DNA of 64,000 nucleotides. It comes from Paracoccus stylophorae. GTDB taxonomy: Bacteria > Pseudomonadota > Alphaproteobacteria > Rhodobacterales > Rhodobacteraceae. Location of the stretch: positions 653,501 to 717,500 of the forward strand of contig NZ_CP067134.1 of the NCBI RefSeq assembly GCF_028553765.1, written 5' to 3'. A model generated the notes under the pieces. The model worked only from the letters and a program-made list of their open reading frames with translations, was not told the origin of the DNA and ran no database searches. Positions 51,269 to 61,717 of this stretch are shown piece by piece. The translations under genes and the position numbers were made by a program. Positions within the stretch are counted from its first letter, which is position 1; each line of letters starts with the position of its first letter.

Positions 51269-54192
51269 GCCGCACCCCCCCTTTCCGCCTGGCCCGTGGC
51301 GGCCGCCTGATCGACCGCGCCTTCCAGATCCCGTTCCGCTTTGACGGCCGGTCCCTGCGCGGGGTGCAGGGCGATACGCTGGCCTCGGCGATGCTGGCCT
51401 GCGGGCAGATGATGATGGGACGGTCGTTCAAGTATCACCGCCCGCGCGGCCCGGTCGCATCCGGCACCGAGGAACCCAACGCCCTGTTCGGGCTGGGCCA
51501 GGGCGGCCGGTTCGAGCCGAACCAGAGGGCCACGACCACCGCGCTGGTGCCGGGGATGGTCTTGCACAGCCAGAATTGCTGGCCGTCGCTGGATGCCGAT
51601 ATCGGCGCGGTCAACAACTGGCTGTCGCCGATGTTTCCCGCCGGCTTCTACTACAAGACCTTCATCCATCCGCGCCCGTTCTGGAAACATCTGTTCGAGC
51701 CGATCATCCGGCGCAGCGCCGGGCTGGGCCGCGCGCCGGTCGATCCCGATCCGGATCGCTATGAACAGGCTTACGCGCATGTTGGTACGGTCGTGGTCGG
51801 CGGCGGCATCGCCGGGCTGACGGCGGCGCGCGAGGCGGCCGAGCAGGGCGGACGGGTGCTGGTTCTGGAACAGAACCCCGTCTGGGGCGGGCGCAGCCCG
51901 GTCGATCACAAGGGCGGCGAGGCCGCGATCGCGGCGCTGCTGGACGATCTGCGGGCGCGCGACAACGTCACGCTGCGCCGCAACACGATGGCGACCGGGC
52001 TTTACGATCACGGCTATCTTCTGGCGCGCGAGACGCTGGCCGATCACGAACCGGCCCGCGCCCTGCCGCGCCAGCGGCTGTGGCGCATCCGCGCGGGCCA
52101 CGTCGTCACCGCGACCGGGGCGCTGGAACGTCCGCTGGCTTTTGCCTGCAACGATGTGCCGGGGGTCATGCTGGCCTCGGCCGTGCGCGATTTCATCGTC
52201 GATTACGGCGTCGCACCCGGTCAGCGGATCGTGGTCGTCACCAATAACGACGATGCCTATCGCACCGCGCTGATCGCGCAGGATGCCGGGCTGGACGTCA
52301 CCGTGCTGGAGGCGCGCGACCGCGCCGATGGCGATCTGCCGCAGGCGGCGCGGGCGCAGAACATCACCGTCCTGACCGGCACCGCCATCGCCAAGGTGAA
52401 TGGCAGCCGCCATGTCGAATCGGTGACGATCTGCGGCCAGAACGGGGCAGGCAAGCCCACCGGCAGCATCGATTGCGACGTGGTCGCGATGTCGGGCGGC
52501 TGGTCGCCGGTCGTTCATCTTTACAGCCATTGCGGCGGCAAGCTGATCTGGGACGAGGATCGGGCGATGTTCCGCCCCGACCCGGACCGCCCGCCTGTGG
52601 GTGCCGCCGGGCAGGGCAATGTCACCGCCGTGGGCGCCGCAAACGGCGATCTGCGCTGCGCGGGCGATCTGGAACGGGCCGAGGATGCGACGATGCCGGT
52701 CTGGTGCATGCCACGCCACGCGCCCTACAGGCTGCGGGCCAAAATGTGGCTGGATTTCCAGAACGATGTGAAGGTGACCGATGTGCAACTGGCCGCGCGC
52801 GAAGGTTACGCCAGCGTTGAACACACCAAGCGATACACCACGCTGGGGATGGCCTCCGATCAGGGCAAGATCAGCAATATCAACGGGCTGGCCGTGCTGT
52901 CCGACGCGCTGAAACAGCCGATCCCGCAGACCGGCACCACGACCTTCCGCCCGCCCTATGCGCCGCTGACGCTGGCCACCATCGCGGCCGAGGCGCGCGG
53001 CGACGCGTTCCAGCCCCTGCGCAAATCGCCGATGCATGATTGGCACGAACGTCACGGCGCATCGTGGGAACCCGTCGTCCAGTGGCGTCGCCCCTATTGC
53101 TATCCGCGCGGGGACGAGGATCGGCAGGCGGCGGTCAGCCGCGAAATCCTGGCCGTGCGCGGCTCGGTCGGGACGCTGGACGCCTCGACCCTGGGCAAGA
53201 TCCTGGTCAAGGGGCCGGATGCGGGGCGTTTCCTTGACATGATGTATACCAACATGATGTCCACGCTGCCGGTCGGCAAATGCCGCTATGGCCTGATGTG
53301 CAACGAGAACGGGTTTTTGATGGATGACGGCGTGGTCGCGCGGCTGTCGGACGATGCCTGGCTGTGCCACACCACGACCGGCGGGGCGGAGCGTGTCAAC
53401 GGCCACATGGAAGACTGGCTGCAATGCGAATGGTGGGACTGGCAGGTCCATACCGTCAACCTGACCGAACAATTCGCCCAGATCGCCATTGCCGGCCCGA
53501 AGGCGCGCGATCTGCTGGAACGGCTGCCGGGCAGCGTCGATCTGTCGGCGCAGGCGCTGTCGTTCATGCAGTGGACCCAAGGCGACATCGCCGGCATCCC
53601 CGCCCGCGTCTTCCGGATCAGCTTTTCGGGCGAGCTGAGCTTCGAGGTCGCGGTGCCCGCCGGGCGCGGTCTGGAACTGTGGGAAAAGCTGCACGAGGCG
53701 GGCCGCGATCTGGATATCGTCGCCTATGGCACCGAGGCCATGCACGTGATGCGCGCGGAAAAAGGGTTCATCATGATCGGCGATGAGACCGACGGCACGA
53801 TCATCCCGCAGGATCTGGGCCTTGGCTGGGCGATCAGCAAGAAAAAGACCGACTATATCGGCAAGCGCGCCCAGATGCGCAGCTTCATGAAGGATCGGTC
53901 CCGCTGGCAACTGGTCGGACTGGACAGCGTCGACGGGCGGCTGATCCCCGATGGCGCGCTTGCGGTGGATTCGGGCACCAATGCCAACGGTCAGCGCAGG
54001 ACGCAGGGGCGCGTCACCTCCAGCTATCATTCGCCGACGCTGGGGCGGCCCATCGCGATGGCGCTGGTGCGGCACGGGCCGGACCGGATGGGGCAGGTGC
54101 TGGAATTTCCCATGCCCTCGGGCGAGGTGCTGAAGGGGCGGATCTGCGATCCGGTCTTCTACGACAGGGAAGGGGCGCGGCAGAATGGCTGA
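51265..54192 (+). CDS. soxA: Sarcosine oxidase subunit alpha
   Basis: A 975-residue subunit. The N-terminal ferredoxin-like Fer2_4 domain (about 20-110) carries GRSFKYHRPRG. An NAD-binding domain opens at VVVGGGIAGLTAAREAAEQGG (about 173). The C-terminal half is a GcvT/aminomethyltransferase domain that makes 5,10-methylene-THF (e.g. GKCRYGLMCNENGFLMDDGV and EKGFIMIGDETDG). The length matches the family. It overlaps soxG by 8 bases. Confidence 0.96.
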   Translation: MSRTPPFRLARGGRLIDRAFQIPFRFDGRSLRGVQGDTLASAMLACGQMMMGRSFKYHRPRGPVASGTEEPNALFGLGQGGRFEPNQRATTTALVPGMVLHSQNCWPSLDADIGAVNNWLSPMFPAGFYYKTFIHPRPFWKHLFEPIIRRSAGLGRAPVDPDPDRYEQAYAHVGTVVVGGGIAGLTAAREAAEQGGRVLVLEQNPVWGGRSPVDHKGGEAAIAALLDDLRARDNVTLRRNTMATGLYDHGYLLARETLADHEPARALPRQRLWRIRAGHVVTATGALERPLAFACNDVPGVMLASAVRDFIVDYGVAPGQRIVVVTNNDDAYRTALIAQDAGLDVTVLEARDRADGDLPQAARAQNITVLTGTAIAKVNGSRHVESVTICGQNGAGKPTGSIDCDVVAMSGGWSPVVHLYSHCGGKLIWDEDRAMFRPDPDRPPVGAAGQGNVTAVGAANGDLRCAGDLERAEDATMPVWCMPRHAPYRLRAKMWLDFQNDVKVTDVQLAAREGYASVEHTKRYTTLGMASDQGKISNINGLAVLSDALKQPIPQTGTTTFRPPYAPLTLATIAAEARGDAFQPLRKSPMHDWHERHGASWEPVVQWRRPYCYPRGDEDRQAAVSREILAVRGSVGTLDASTLGKILVKGPDAGRFLDMMYTNMMSTLPVGKCRYGLMCNENGFLMDDGVVARLSDDAWLCHTTTGGAERVNGHMEDWLQCEWWDWQVHTVNLTEQFAQIAIAGPKARDLLERLPGSVDLSAQALSFMQWTQGDIAGIPARVFRISFSGELSFEVAVPAGRGLELWEKLHEAGRDLDIVAYGTEAMHVMRAEKGFIMIGDETDGTIIPQDLGLGWAISKKKTDYIGKRAQMRSFMKDRSRWQLVGLDSVDGRLIPDGALAVDSGTNANGQRRTQGRVTSSYHSPTLGRPIAMALVRHGPDRMGQVLEFPMPSGEVLKGRICDPVFYDREGARQNG

Positions 54193-54703
54193 GGCGCTTG
54201 CAAGGGTGAGCCGCGTGGGCGGAATGGGAATGGTGACGATCCGCGCCGATCTGGACCGCGCGGGCGATGCCATCGCCGAGGCTGCGGGGCTTGCCATTCC
54301 CGCCCGCACGAGGATCGTCACCGATGGCCGCCGCTGTCTGGGTTGGATGTCGCCCGATGAATTGCTGCTGATCGTGCCGCTGCCGGATCTGCCCGAGGCG
54401 ATCGCGGCACTGGAACAGGCGCTGACCGGCGAACATGCGCTGGTCGTCGATGTCTCGGACGCGCGGGTCATGCTGGACGTCACCGGCGCAGGGGCGGGCG
54501 AGGTGATCGCCAAGCTGTGCCCCGCCGATCTGGACGCCATCGGCGCGGACGGTTTGCGGCGGACGCGGGCGGCGCAGACGGCGGTGGCGATCTGGCGCAT
54601 CGCGGACGGGTTTCGTCTGATCGGTTTCCGCTCGACCGCCGACTATCTGACGCTGATCCTGAGGAACGCGGCGATTCCGGGCAGCGGACTGGAGCCGCGC
54701 TAA
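54185..54703 (+). CDS. soxG: Sarcosine oxidase subunit gamma
   Basis: A 172-residue subunit related to the folate-binding GcvT fold. Diagnostic stretches are GWMSPDELLLIV, ARVMLDVTGAGAGEVIAKLCPADLD and the C-terminal FRSTADYLTLIL. It is the last gene of the soxDAG unit; a hairpin follows the stop. Confidence 0.92.
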   Translation: MAEALARVSRVGGMGMVTIRADLDRAGDAIAEAAGLAIPARTRIVTDGRRCLGWMSPDELLLIVPLPDLPEAIAALEQALTGEHALVVDVSDARVMLDVTGAGAGEVIAKLCPADLDAIGADGLRRTRAAQTAVAIWRIADGFRLIGFRSTADYLTLILRNAAIPGSGLEPR

Positions 54704-54715
54704 GGTTGTCGCGCG

Positions 54716-54734
54716 CCCTGCCGGTCCGGCAGGG
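54716..54734 (+). terminator. Hairpin after soxG
   Basis: CCCTGCC (54716-54722) pairs with GGCAGGG (54728-54734) around GGTCC, 13 bases after the soxG stop. An AAAAGGGCTTTTT stretch lies a little further downstream and may add to termination. Confidence 0.5.
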
Positions 54735-54863
54735 GCGGGCGGCTGGCGCAAAAGGGCTTTTTCCGCGCATGCAGGAACCTGCCATCGCCCCTTGCGTTGA
54801 CCCGGCGAATGCGGGACGCTTTGGGCCGACCGCGCGTTCAACCCTTTCAGAAAGGAGAGGAAA

Positions 54864-55463
54864 ATGGCTTTCACCCTTCCCGATCTTCCCTATGCGCATG
54901 ACGCTTTGGCCGGGTCCGGCATGTCCAAGGAGACGCTGGAATACCACCACGACAAGCACCACAACGCCTATGTCGAGAAACTGAACGAACTTGTTTCCGG
55001 CACCGAATGGGAAGGCAAGTCGCTTGAGGATATCGTCAAGGGCACCTACCAGAAGGGTGCCGTGGCGCAGAACGGCATTTTCAACAACGCCAGCCAGCAT
55101 TGGAACCACAGCCAGTTCTGGGAGATGATGACCCCGAAATCGGGTTCGATCCCGTCCGAGCTGGAAAAGGCGCTGACCGACAGTTTCGGTTCGGTCGATG
55201 AGTTCAAGAAACAGTTTGCGGCCAAGGGCGGCGGGCAGTTCGGGTCGGGCTGGGCCTGGCTGGTCAAGGGTGCCGATGGCGGGCTTGAGATCACCTCGAC
55301 CGAGAACGGGGTGAACCCGCTGTGCTTCGGCCAGACCGCGCTGTTGGGCTGCGATGTGTGGGAACACAGCTATTACATCGATTTCCGCAATGCGCGCCCG
55401 AAATACCTGTCGAACTTCCTCGACAATCTGGTGAACTGGGAAAACGTCGCGTCGCGCATGTAA
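54864..55463 (+). CDS. sodB: Superoxide dismutase, iron type
   Basis: A 199-residue cytosolic Fe/Mn-family enzyme dismutating superoxide. The metal ligands are H28 (LEYHHDKHH), H82 (QHWNH), D164 and H168 (DVWEH). Q78 in NNASQHWNH occupies the position characteristic of the iron form. AAAGGAGAGG precedes the ATG, a very strong ribosome site. It is monocistronic, between two hairpins. Confidence 0.95.
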   Translation: MAFTLPDLPYAHDALAGSGMSKETLEYHHDKHHNAYVEKLNELVSGTEWEGKSLEDIVKGTYQKGAVAQNGIFNNASQHWNHSQFWEMMTPKSGSIPSELEKALTDSFGSVDEFKKQFAAKGGGQFGSGWAWLVKGADGGLEITSTENGVNPLCFGQTALLGCDVWEHSYYIDFRNARPKYLSNFLDNLVNWENVASRM

Positions 55464-55486
55464 GTCGCGCGCGATCCCCACACCGC

Positions 55487-55520
55487 AAGCCTGCCGGACC
55501 GACCGTCCGGCAGGCTTTCT
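55487..55520 (+). terminator. Rho-independent terminator of sodB
   Basis: GCCTGCCGGAC (55489-55499) pairs perfectly with GTCCGGCAGGC (55505-55515); AA before and TT after extend it to 13 bp. A short T-rich tail (TTTCT) follows. It begins about 24 bases after the stop codon. Confidence 0.85.
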
Positions 55521-55545
55521 GCTGTCGGGCAACCCGTTCATGGCA

Positions 55546-55573
55546 TTGGCAATCCCGGCTTGCCCGGTATAAG
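55546..55573 (+). promoter_or_regulatory. Sigma70-type promoter for the yfgM-bamB-der operon
   Basis: TTGGCA (55546-55551), a 16-base spacer, then TATAAG (55568-55573). Both boxes are within one base of consensus. It lies 35 bases upstream of the ATG at 55608, just after the sodB terminator. Confidence 0.65.
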
Positions 55574-55607
55574 AGGGCGGGCGACGAAAGAACTGCGGAA
55601 TGCGGCG

Positions 55608-56276
55608 ATGGCCAACCAGAATGACAGCTTCATCGACGAGGTGACCGAGGATCTTCGGCGCGACAGGCTGTTTGCGCTGTTTCGCCGCTATGGCTGGGTC
55701 GCGCTGGCGCTGATCCTGCTGGTGGTGGCGGGCGTCAGCTGGCGCGAATACAGCCAGGCGCGCCAGCAGGCCGCGGCGCAGCAATGGGGCGATGCGATCC
55801 TGATGGCCAAGGCGTCGGGCGACCCGGCGGCGGTGCTGAAGGTCGATCCCCAGGGCGCGCCGGGACGGCGGACGCTGGCGGGGCTGCTGGCGGCGGCCGG
55901 ATGGGTGGACAGCGGCGGCGTCGATGCCGCCGGCGACACGCTGCGCAACATCGCGCAGGCCGACGCGCAGGACACGGTTCTGCAGGATCTGGCGCAACTG
56001 AAACTGGTGATGCTGCGCGGCGCGCAGATGGACCCGTCGGAACGCGACGCGATCCTGACGCGGATCTCGCGTGCGGGCGCGCCGTTCGAATTGCTGGCGC
56101 TGGAACAGAAGGCGATTGCGCTGGTCGGGGCGGGGCGCACGGAAGACGCGATCACGCTGATCCGTCAGATCCAGCAGAAGGACGGTCTCAGCGAAGCCTT
56201 GCGTCGCCGCCTGTCCGAGATGATGATCGCCCTGGGGGTCGAGCCGGACCCGACGGAAACCATGCAAGCCGGCTGA
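55608..56276 (+). CDS. YfgM-like tetratricopeptide membrane protein
   Basis: A 222-residue protein: a short cytosolic N-terminus ([23 protein letters not shown]), one membrane span (about 28-48, [13 protein letters not shown]), then a periplasmic TPR-like helical region. This is the YfgM/DUF2133 layout. YfgM is an ancillary subunit of the Sec translocon/PpiD chaperone network and in E. coli lies directly before bamB and der, the same order as here. Confidence 0.82.
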   Translation: MANQNDSFIDEVTEDLRRDRLFALFRRYGWVALALILLVVAGVSWREYSQARQQAAAQQWGDAILMAKASGDPAAVLKVDPQGAPGRRTLAGLLAAAGWVDSGGVDAAGDTLRNIAQADAQDTVLQDLAQLKLVMLRGAQMDPSERDAILTRISRAGAPFELLALEQKAIALVGAGRTEDAITLIRQIQQKDGLSEALRRRLSEMMIALGVEPDPTETMQAG

Positions 56277-56315
56277 TCGAACCGGCCAATGACGACAGAC
56301 GAGGGAGAGGCGAGG

Positions 56316-57641
56316 ATGAGCGTCACGCTGCGACTGACCATGGCCCTGGCGGCCGCGCTGAGCCTGTCGGCCTGCGGCGATCGCGATGTGATCCTGCCCG
56401 GCCCGCGGCTGGACCCGCTTGCCGTGACCTCGCCCGACGGGCCGGCGGTCGAAGGCGCGGCGCCGGTCAGTTCCACCGTGCTGTCGCTGGCCGCGCCGCG
56501 CGTGAACGGCGACTGGACGCACCGTGCCGGAAACGCGGCCCATCAGCCGGGGCACGTGGCCCTGGGCGCCGGCACGACCCGGATCTGGAGCAGCGATATC
56601 GGTCAGGGCAACGACCGCCGTCACCGGATCGCCGCCGATCCGGTCGTGGCCGGCGGGCTGGTCTTTACCCTGGACAGCCGCGCCCGCGTCACCGCCACGA
56701 CGCTGTCGGGCCGCACCGCCTGGAGCGCCGACATCACCCCGCCGCTGGAAAGCGCCAACAGCGCCTCGGGCGGCGGGCTGGCGTTCGAAGGCGGGCGGGT
56801 CTTCGTCACCACCGGCTTTGGCGAACTGGTGGCGCTGGATGCGGCTTCGGGCGGGGTGCTGTGGCGACAGCGCGTGGACGCGCCCATCGGCGGCGGCCCG
56901 GCAGTGTCGGGCGGCACGGTGTTCGTCGTGGCGCGCAACAATGTCGGCTGGGCGGTCCGCGCCGCCGATGGACGGGTCATGTGGCAGACATCGGGAACGC
57001 CGTCGTCCTCCGGCGTGATGGGCGTGTCGGTCCCGGCGGTGCAGGGCAATACGGTCGTCTTCCCGTTTTCCTCCGGCCAGCTTCTGGCGGCGGACACCGA
57101 AAGCGGCGCGACGCAATGGACCGCGCAACTGGCGGGCAGCCGCAGCGGGCGGGCGATTGCGTGGGTGCGCGACGTGACCGGCGATCCGGTGATCTCGGTC
57201 GGGCGGGTCTATGGCGGCACCTCGTCGGGGCGGATCAACGCGGTCGAGATGAATTCTGGCATCGAGGACTGGTCCGCCACCGACGGCGCCAACAGCCCGG
57301 TCGTCGTGGCCGGCGGATCGGTGTTCGCGGTCAACGATCAGGCACAGCTGATCCGGCTGGATGCGGCGACGGGGGGCGTGATCTGGCGCATCGACCTGCC
57401 CTATTTCACCGATCGCAGGGTCAGGAAACAGGATCGCATCCATGCCCATTACGGCCCGGTTCTGGCCGGCGGGCGGCTGTTCGTCGCCTCGTCCGACGGG
57501 GTGCTGCGGGCCTTCGATCCGGCCTCGGGACGGCTGGTCGGGCAGGGGGCGATCCCCGGCGGCGCGGCCTCGGCCCCGGTCGTGGCGAACCAGACCCTGT
57601 TTGTCGTGTCGCGCAGCGGCCAGTTGCACGCTTTCAGATGA
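56316..57641 (+). CDS. bamB: Outer-membrane assembly lipoprotein BamB-like (PQQ repeat propeller)
   Basis: A 441-residue lipoprotein: a signal with lipobox LSAC (C20), then an eight-bladed-type beta-propeller with repeated GxVxALDAxSGxxxW units ([38 protein letters not shown]). BamB assists the BAM complex in inserting outer-membrane proteins. The start at ATG 56316, after a GA-rich ribosome site, is better than the one 27 bases upstream. The order yfgM-bamB-der supports the call. ATGA overlap with der. Confidence 0.88.
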   Translation: MSVTLRLTMALAAALSLSACGDRDVILPGPRLDPLAVTSPDGPAVEGAAPVSSTVLSLAAPRVNGDWTHRAGNAAHQPGHVALGAGTTRIWSSDIGQGNDRRHRIAADPVVAGGLVFTLDSRARVTATTLSGRTAWSADITPPLESANSASGGGLAFEGGRVFVTTGFGELVALDAASGGVLWRQRVDAPIGGGPAVSGGTVFVVARNNVGWAVRAADGRVMWQTSGTPSSSGVMGVSVPAVQGNTVVFPFSSGQLLAADTESGATQWTAQLAGSRSGRAIAWVRDVTGDPVISVGRVYGGTSSGRINAVEMNSGIEDWSATDGANSPVVVAGGSVFAVNDQAQLIRLDAATGGVIWRIDLPYFTDRRVRKQDRIHAHYGPVLAGGRLFVASSDGVLRAFDPASGRLVGQGAIPGGAASAPVVANQTLFVVSRSGQLHAFR

Positions 57642-59119
57642 GTTTCACCCTCGCCATCGTCGGTCGCCCCAATGTCGGCAAATCGACCCTGTTCAACCGG
57701 CTTGTGGGCAAGCGTCTGGCGCTGGTCGACGATCAGCCCGGCGTGACCCGCGACCTGCGCGAGGGGGCGGGGCGTCTGGGCGATCTGCGTTTCGTGGTGA
57801 TCGACAGCGCCGGTCTGGAAATGGTCGATGACGACAGTTTGCAGGGCAGGATGCGGCGGCTGACCGAACGCGCCGTGGACGAGGCCGATATCTGCCTGTT
57901 CGTGATCGACGCGCGCGTGGGCGTGACCGCCGCGGACGAATATTTCGCCGACATCCTGCGCAGGCGCGCGCGGCATGTGATCGTGGCCGCCAACAAATCC
58001 GAGGGTCGCGCGGGCGAGGCTGGCGCGATGGAAGCCTATGCCCTGGGGCTGGGCGAGCCGCTGCGCATCTCGGCCGAACATGGCGAGGGGCTGGACGATC
58101 TGTATCGCGTCCTTGCACCGCTGGCCGACCGGGTCGAGGAGGAACGGCCCCAACCGATCGAGGCCGCGACCGATGTCGATCTGTCGGAAGAGGATGCCGA
58201 AACCGGCGAAGGGGCCGAGGAATGGCGCCCGTCCGAGGCGCGGCCGCTGCAACTTGCGGTGATCGGGCGGCCGAATGCCGGCAAATCGACGCTGATCAAC
58301 AAGATCCTGGGCGAGGAACGTCTGCTGACCGGCCCCGAGGCCGGGATCACCCGCGATTCCATCTCGGTGACGACGAACTTCATGGGCACGCCGATGCGGA
58401 TCTTCGACACGGCGGGCATGCGCAAGCGCGCCAAGGTGACGGACAAGGTCGAAAAGCTGTCCGTGGCCGACGGGCTGCGCGCCGTCCGCTTTGCCGAGGT
58501 CGTGGTGGTGCTGCTGGACGTGGCCATTCCGTTCGAGCAGCAGGATCTGCGCATCGCCGATTTCGCCGAGACCGAGGGTCGGGCGGTGGTCGTGGCGGCG
58601 AACAAATGGGATCTGGAAGACGACAAGCCGCACAAGCTGAACGAATTGCGCGCCAGTTTCGAAAAACTGCTGCCGCAGTTGAAGGGGGCGCCGCTGGTCA
58701 CCGTCTCGGCGCGGACGGGAAAGGGGCTGGACCGTCTGCACGCGGCGATCCTGAAGGCGCACGAGGTCTGGAACCGGCGCGTCTCGACCGCCCGGCTGAA
58801 CCGCTGGCTTGAGGCGATGACCGAAAGCCACCCTCCGCCCGCGCCGGGGGGGCGGCGGATCAGGCTGCGCTATATGACGCAGGTCAAGACGCGCCCGCCC
58901 GCCTTCATCGTCAAGGCGACCCATACCGACAAGCTGCCCGACAGCTATCAACGCTATCTGGTCAACGGGCTGCGCGAGGATTTCGACATGCCGGGCACGC
59001 CGATCCGGCTGTTCTTCCGCGACCAGGGCGGCGACAACCCCTATCGCCACAAGGCCACCAAGATCAGCCAGTCGGGCGCGCTGTCCAAGCACAAGACCAG
59101 GCAACGCCCGAAAGGCTGA
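57638..59119 (+). CDS. der: GTPase Der (EngA)
   Basis: A 493-residue protein with two GTPase domains and a C-terminal KH-like domain, required for 50S ribosome assembly. The first G1 motif is GRPNVGKST (10-18) and the second GRPNAGKST (about 211-219); DSAGLE and [11 protein letters not shown] are the G3 motifs, and NKWD the second G4. In the first domain the G4 motif reads NKSE rather than NKxD, a variant seen in alphaproteobacterial Der. The linker between G domains is acidic and longer than in E. coli. Its stop is one base from the convergent gene. Confidence 0.95.
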   Translation: MSFTLAIVGRPNVGKSTLFNRLVGKRLALVDDQPGVTRDLREGAGRLGDLRFVVIDSAGLEMVDDDSLQGRMRRLTERAVDEADICLFVIDARVGVTAADEYFADILRRRARHVIVAANKSEGRAGEAGAMEAYALGLGEPLRISAEHGEGLDDLYRVLAPLADRVEEERPQPIEAATDVDLSEEDAETGEGAEEWRPSEARPLQLAVIGRPNAGKSTLINKILGEERLLTGPEAGITRDSISVTTNFMGTPMRIFDTAGMRKRAKVTDKVEKLSVADGLRAVRFAEVVVVLLDVAIPFEQQDLRIADFAETEGRAVVVAANKWDLEDDKPHKLNELRASFEKLLPQLKGAPLVTVSARTGKGLDRLHAAILKAHEVWNRRVSTARLNRWLEAMTESHPPPAPGGRRIRLRYMTQVKTRPPAFIVKATHTDKLPDSYQRYLVNGLREDFDMPGTPIRLFFRDQGGDNPYRHKATKISQSGALSKHKTRQRPKG

Positions 59120-59120
59120 C

Positions 59121-59870
59121 TTAGCTGGCGGCGCGGATCAGCACGGCGGTCATCGCGGCGATGCCAAGCGTGGCGGCAAGCGCCGTGGCCGGCGCGCTGG
59201 CCATGGTGGTGATCGCCAGCGCGCAGAACGCCCAGATCAGCGCGGCGGAATACGCGAATGAGCGGGCCAGCCGCACCTGCACCGCCATGCCGATGATCGC
59301 GGCCGGCAGGATCGCCAGCACCGCGGTCTGCCCGGCCGAGAAGCCGCCATACCGGCCCAGCTCGGCCGCCACCGCCGCCGAGGCGACGCCCGTCATCCAG
59401 CCCGCCAGAAAGCCGATCGCGCCGCGCCGCTGTCCGGTCGTGCGGATCGCCGCCCCCGTGGCCGCGACCGCGCCGACCAGCAGCAGACCCGCCGCCGCCA
59501 TCGGCACCGGCTTCAGCAGCCACGGCCCGACGGCGCCGGCCAGCAGCGCGATGGACAGATACGGCCATGCCCGCATGTGCCGGGCTTTCGGCGCCGCGCC
59601 CGATCTGGCGATGGCATCGCCCGCCACCGCCGCGAACACGGCCAGCAACAGCGCCCACATCACCGGATTTTCGGGCCGGACGTAAAGCTGGGGGATCAGC
59701 AGCGCTCGGGACGGATCGTCAAATCCAAGCGACAGCGAGAACAGCGGCCCGTCGATGCCGTCAAGCTGGCTGAGACGCGGCACCGGGCGGGGGCGAAAGG
59801 CCAATACCAGACCGCCGACGACAAACGCCGCCGCCGCCACAAGCTGCACGATCCTGGCCAACCCGAACAT
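59121..59870 (-). CDS. Multi-span membrane protein of unknown function
   Basis: A 249-residue Ala/Gly-rich membrane protein with about seven hydrophobic segments (near 8-25, 70-85, 105-120, 123-142, 153-172, 183-200, 212-245). A polar loop (30-65) contains LDGIDGPLFSLSLGFDDPS. I recognise no family. It lies about 67 bp downstream of serS on the same strand and converges on der. Base usage is like its neighbours. Confidence 0.65.
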   Translation of the reverse strand: MFGLARIVQLVAAAAFVVGGLVLAFRPRPVPRLSQLDGIDGPLFSLSLGFDDPSRALLIPQLYVRPENPVMWALLLAVFAAVAGDAIARSGAAPKARHMRAWPYLSIALLAGAVGPWLLKPVPMAAAGLLLVGAVAATGAAIRTTGQRRGAIGFLAGWMTGVASAAVAAELGRYGGFSAGQTAVLAILPAAIIGMAVQVRLARSFAYSAALIWAFCALAITTMASAPATALAATLGIAAMTAVLIRAAS

Positions 59871-59937
59871 GCAGACCGAACGTCTTGGCGCGGCCCCCGG
59901 TTTCTGTCTTTCTGTGCTGCGCGCGAACCGGGCCGGT

Positions 59938-61230
59938 TCAGTCCAGCTTTCCGTCCGCGGTCAGGCGCGCGGCCCCGCCCAGATAGGGCGCAAGCACGGC
60001 GGGCAGGCGAACCGATCCATCCTGCTGCTGGCCGTTTTCCAGCACCGCGATCAGCGTCCGCCCGACCGCCAGTCCCGATCCGTTCAGCGTGTGGACGAAT
60101 TCCGGCTTGCCGCCGCCTTCGGGGCGATAGCGGGCGTTCATCCGCCGCGCCTGGAAATCGCCGCAATAGCTGATGCTGCTGATCTCGCGATAGCGGTGCT
60201 GCCCGGGCAGCCACACCTCGATATCGTGGGTGATGCGGGCGCCGAAACCCATGTCGCCGGTGCACAGCACGACGGTGCGATAGGGCAGATCCAGCGCCTG
60301 AAGAACGGCCTCGGCGCAGCCGGTCATGCGCGCATGTTCGTCCACCCCGCTGTCGGCATCGGTGATCGACACCATCTCGACCTTTTCGAACTGGTGCTGG
60401 CGCAGCATGCCGGTCGTGTCGCGCCCGGCGCTGCCGGCTTCGGACCGGAAACACTGGCTGTGGGCGACCAGCCGGCGGGGCAGGCTGGCCTGTTCGACCA
60501 GTTCGCCGTGGACGGTGTTGGTCAGCGTCACCTCGGAGGTAGGGATCAGCCAGTGCCCCTCGCGGGTCTGATAGCTGTCCTCGCCGAATTTCGGCAACTG
60601 CCCGGTGCCCAGCATCATCGCCTCCAGCACCAGAACCGGCGTCCACGTCTCTTCAAGACCGTGGCGGGTGATGTGAAGATCAAGCATGAACTGCGCCAGC
60701 GCGCGATGCAGGCGGGCAACCGCCCCCTTCAGCAGCACGAACCGGCTGCCCGACAATCTGGCGGCGGTTTCGAAATCCATGCCGGGCCGGACGCCCGCGA
60801 TCTCGAAATGTTCGACGGGGGTGAAATCGAAGGTCGCGGGCGTGCCCCACCGCTTCAGTTCGACATTGTCATCCTCGTCCCGGCCTTCGGGCACGCTGTC
60901 CAGCGGCAAGTTGGGGATCTGCATCAGCAGATCGCGCAGGCGGTCGTCCAGCAGCGCGGCTTCGGCCTGCATGCGCGCGATGTCGGTTTTCTTTTCGGTG
61001 ACAAGCTGGCGCAACCGCTGGAATTCGGCGTCGTCGCCACGCCCCTTGGCCGCGCCCGCATCCTTGCTGGCCCGGTTCTGTTCGGCCTGCGCGGTTTCGG
61101 CCGCGGCGATCATCGCCCGGCGTTCGGCATCCAGCGCCAGAACCTGCGCCGACATCGCATCGCCGCCGCGCCGCGTCAGCGCGGCATCGAACTCGTCGGG
61201 ATTTTCGCGGATGGCACGGATGTCATGCAT
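59938..61230 (-). CDS. serS: Seryl-tRNA synthetase
   Basis: A 430-residue class II aminoacyl-tRNA synthetase. An N-terminal tRNA-binding coiled coil (about 30-105) precedes the catalytic core. Class II motif 2 is visible around [15 protein letters not shown] and HQFEKVEMV, and motif 3 around [30 protein letters not shown] is SerRS-specific. The ATG at 61230 gives [18 protein letters not shown], the usual start; an in-frame GTG lies three codons upstream. Confidence 0.97.
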   Translation of the reverse strand: MHDIRAIRENPDEFDAALTRRGGDAMSAQVLALDAERRAMIAAAETAQAEQNRASKDAGAAKGRGDDAEFQRLRQLVTEKKTDIARMQAEAALLDDRLRDLLMQIPNLPLDSVPEGRDEDDNVELKRWGTPATFDFTPVEHFEIAGVRPGMDFETAARLSGSRFVLLKGAVARLHRALAQFMLDLHITRHGLEETWTPVLVLEAMMLGTGQLPKFGEDSYQTREGHWLIPTSEVTLTNTVHGELVEQASLPRRLVAHSQCFRSEAGSAGRDTTGMLRQHQFEKVEMVSITDADSGVDEHARMTGCAEAVLQALDLPYRTVVLCTGDMGFGARITHDIEVWLPGQHRYREISSISYCGDFQARRMNARYRPEGGGKPEFVHTLNGSGLAVGRTLIAVLENGQQQDGSVRLPAVLAPYLGGAARLTADGKLD

Positions 61231-61348
61231 GGCGGGCACCGTTACAGATTGAACTGGCGAAACGACTAGCCCAACCCGACGCCAAGCAAAAGCCCGGCCT
61301 TGCCCGCCGCGCCGAATTATCGGGTAAAGCGGGACATGCCGAGGGTCG

Positions 61349-61717
61349 CTAGCCGGCGCAGAACAGGCGATACATCAGCCCCACCACCTCGGCTGCGCGC
61401 GGGTCCGACACCGAATATTGCCGCGCCTTGCCGTCGCGGCGGCACGAGACCAACCCCTCGGCCCGCAGCCGGGCCAGCTGCTGGCTGACCGCGGCCTGAC
61501 GCTGACCCAGAAGCTGTTCCAGTTCGGACACGGTCTTTTCGCCGTCCGACAGGTGGCACAGGATCATCATCCGTCCCTCATGCGCCAGCGCCTTCATGAA
61601 GGCGGCCGCCTCGGTCGCGCGGTCCATCATGTCGGCGGCGGAAATCTGGCCGCCGTCGGGCGTATCGGGCGGTGCAGGACGCGGTTCGTCGTCGGTTGCG
61701 GGGCCGGGGCGTGTCAT
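61349..61717 (-). CDS. ArsR-family transcriptional regulator (SoxR-like)
   Basis: A 122-residue winged-helix repressor. After a disordered Pro/Asp-rich start (1-28), the HTH core is [24 protein letters not shown], then [33 protein letters not shown]. Cysteines are present at three points (ILCHL, VSCRR, LFCAG). It overlaps a SoxS-like thioredoxin gene by ATGA. In sulfur-oxidising Paracoccus an ArsR-type SoxR is paired with thioredoxin SoxS; no thiosulfate-oxidation genes are seen here. Confidence 0.82.
   Translation of the reverse strand: MTRPGPATDDEPRPAPPDTPDGGQISAADMMDRATEAAAFMKALAHEGRMMILCHLSDGEKTVSELEQLLGQRQAAVSQQLARLRAEGLVSCRRDGKARQYSVSDPRAAEVVGLMYRLFCAG

Noticed and set aside
59925..59939. 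GAACCGGGCCGGTTC palindrome at the serS stop codon as a terminator
   Set aside because: The usable stem is only five pairs once a loop is allowed, and no T-tract follows on the minus strand.
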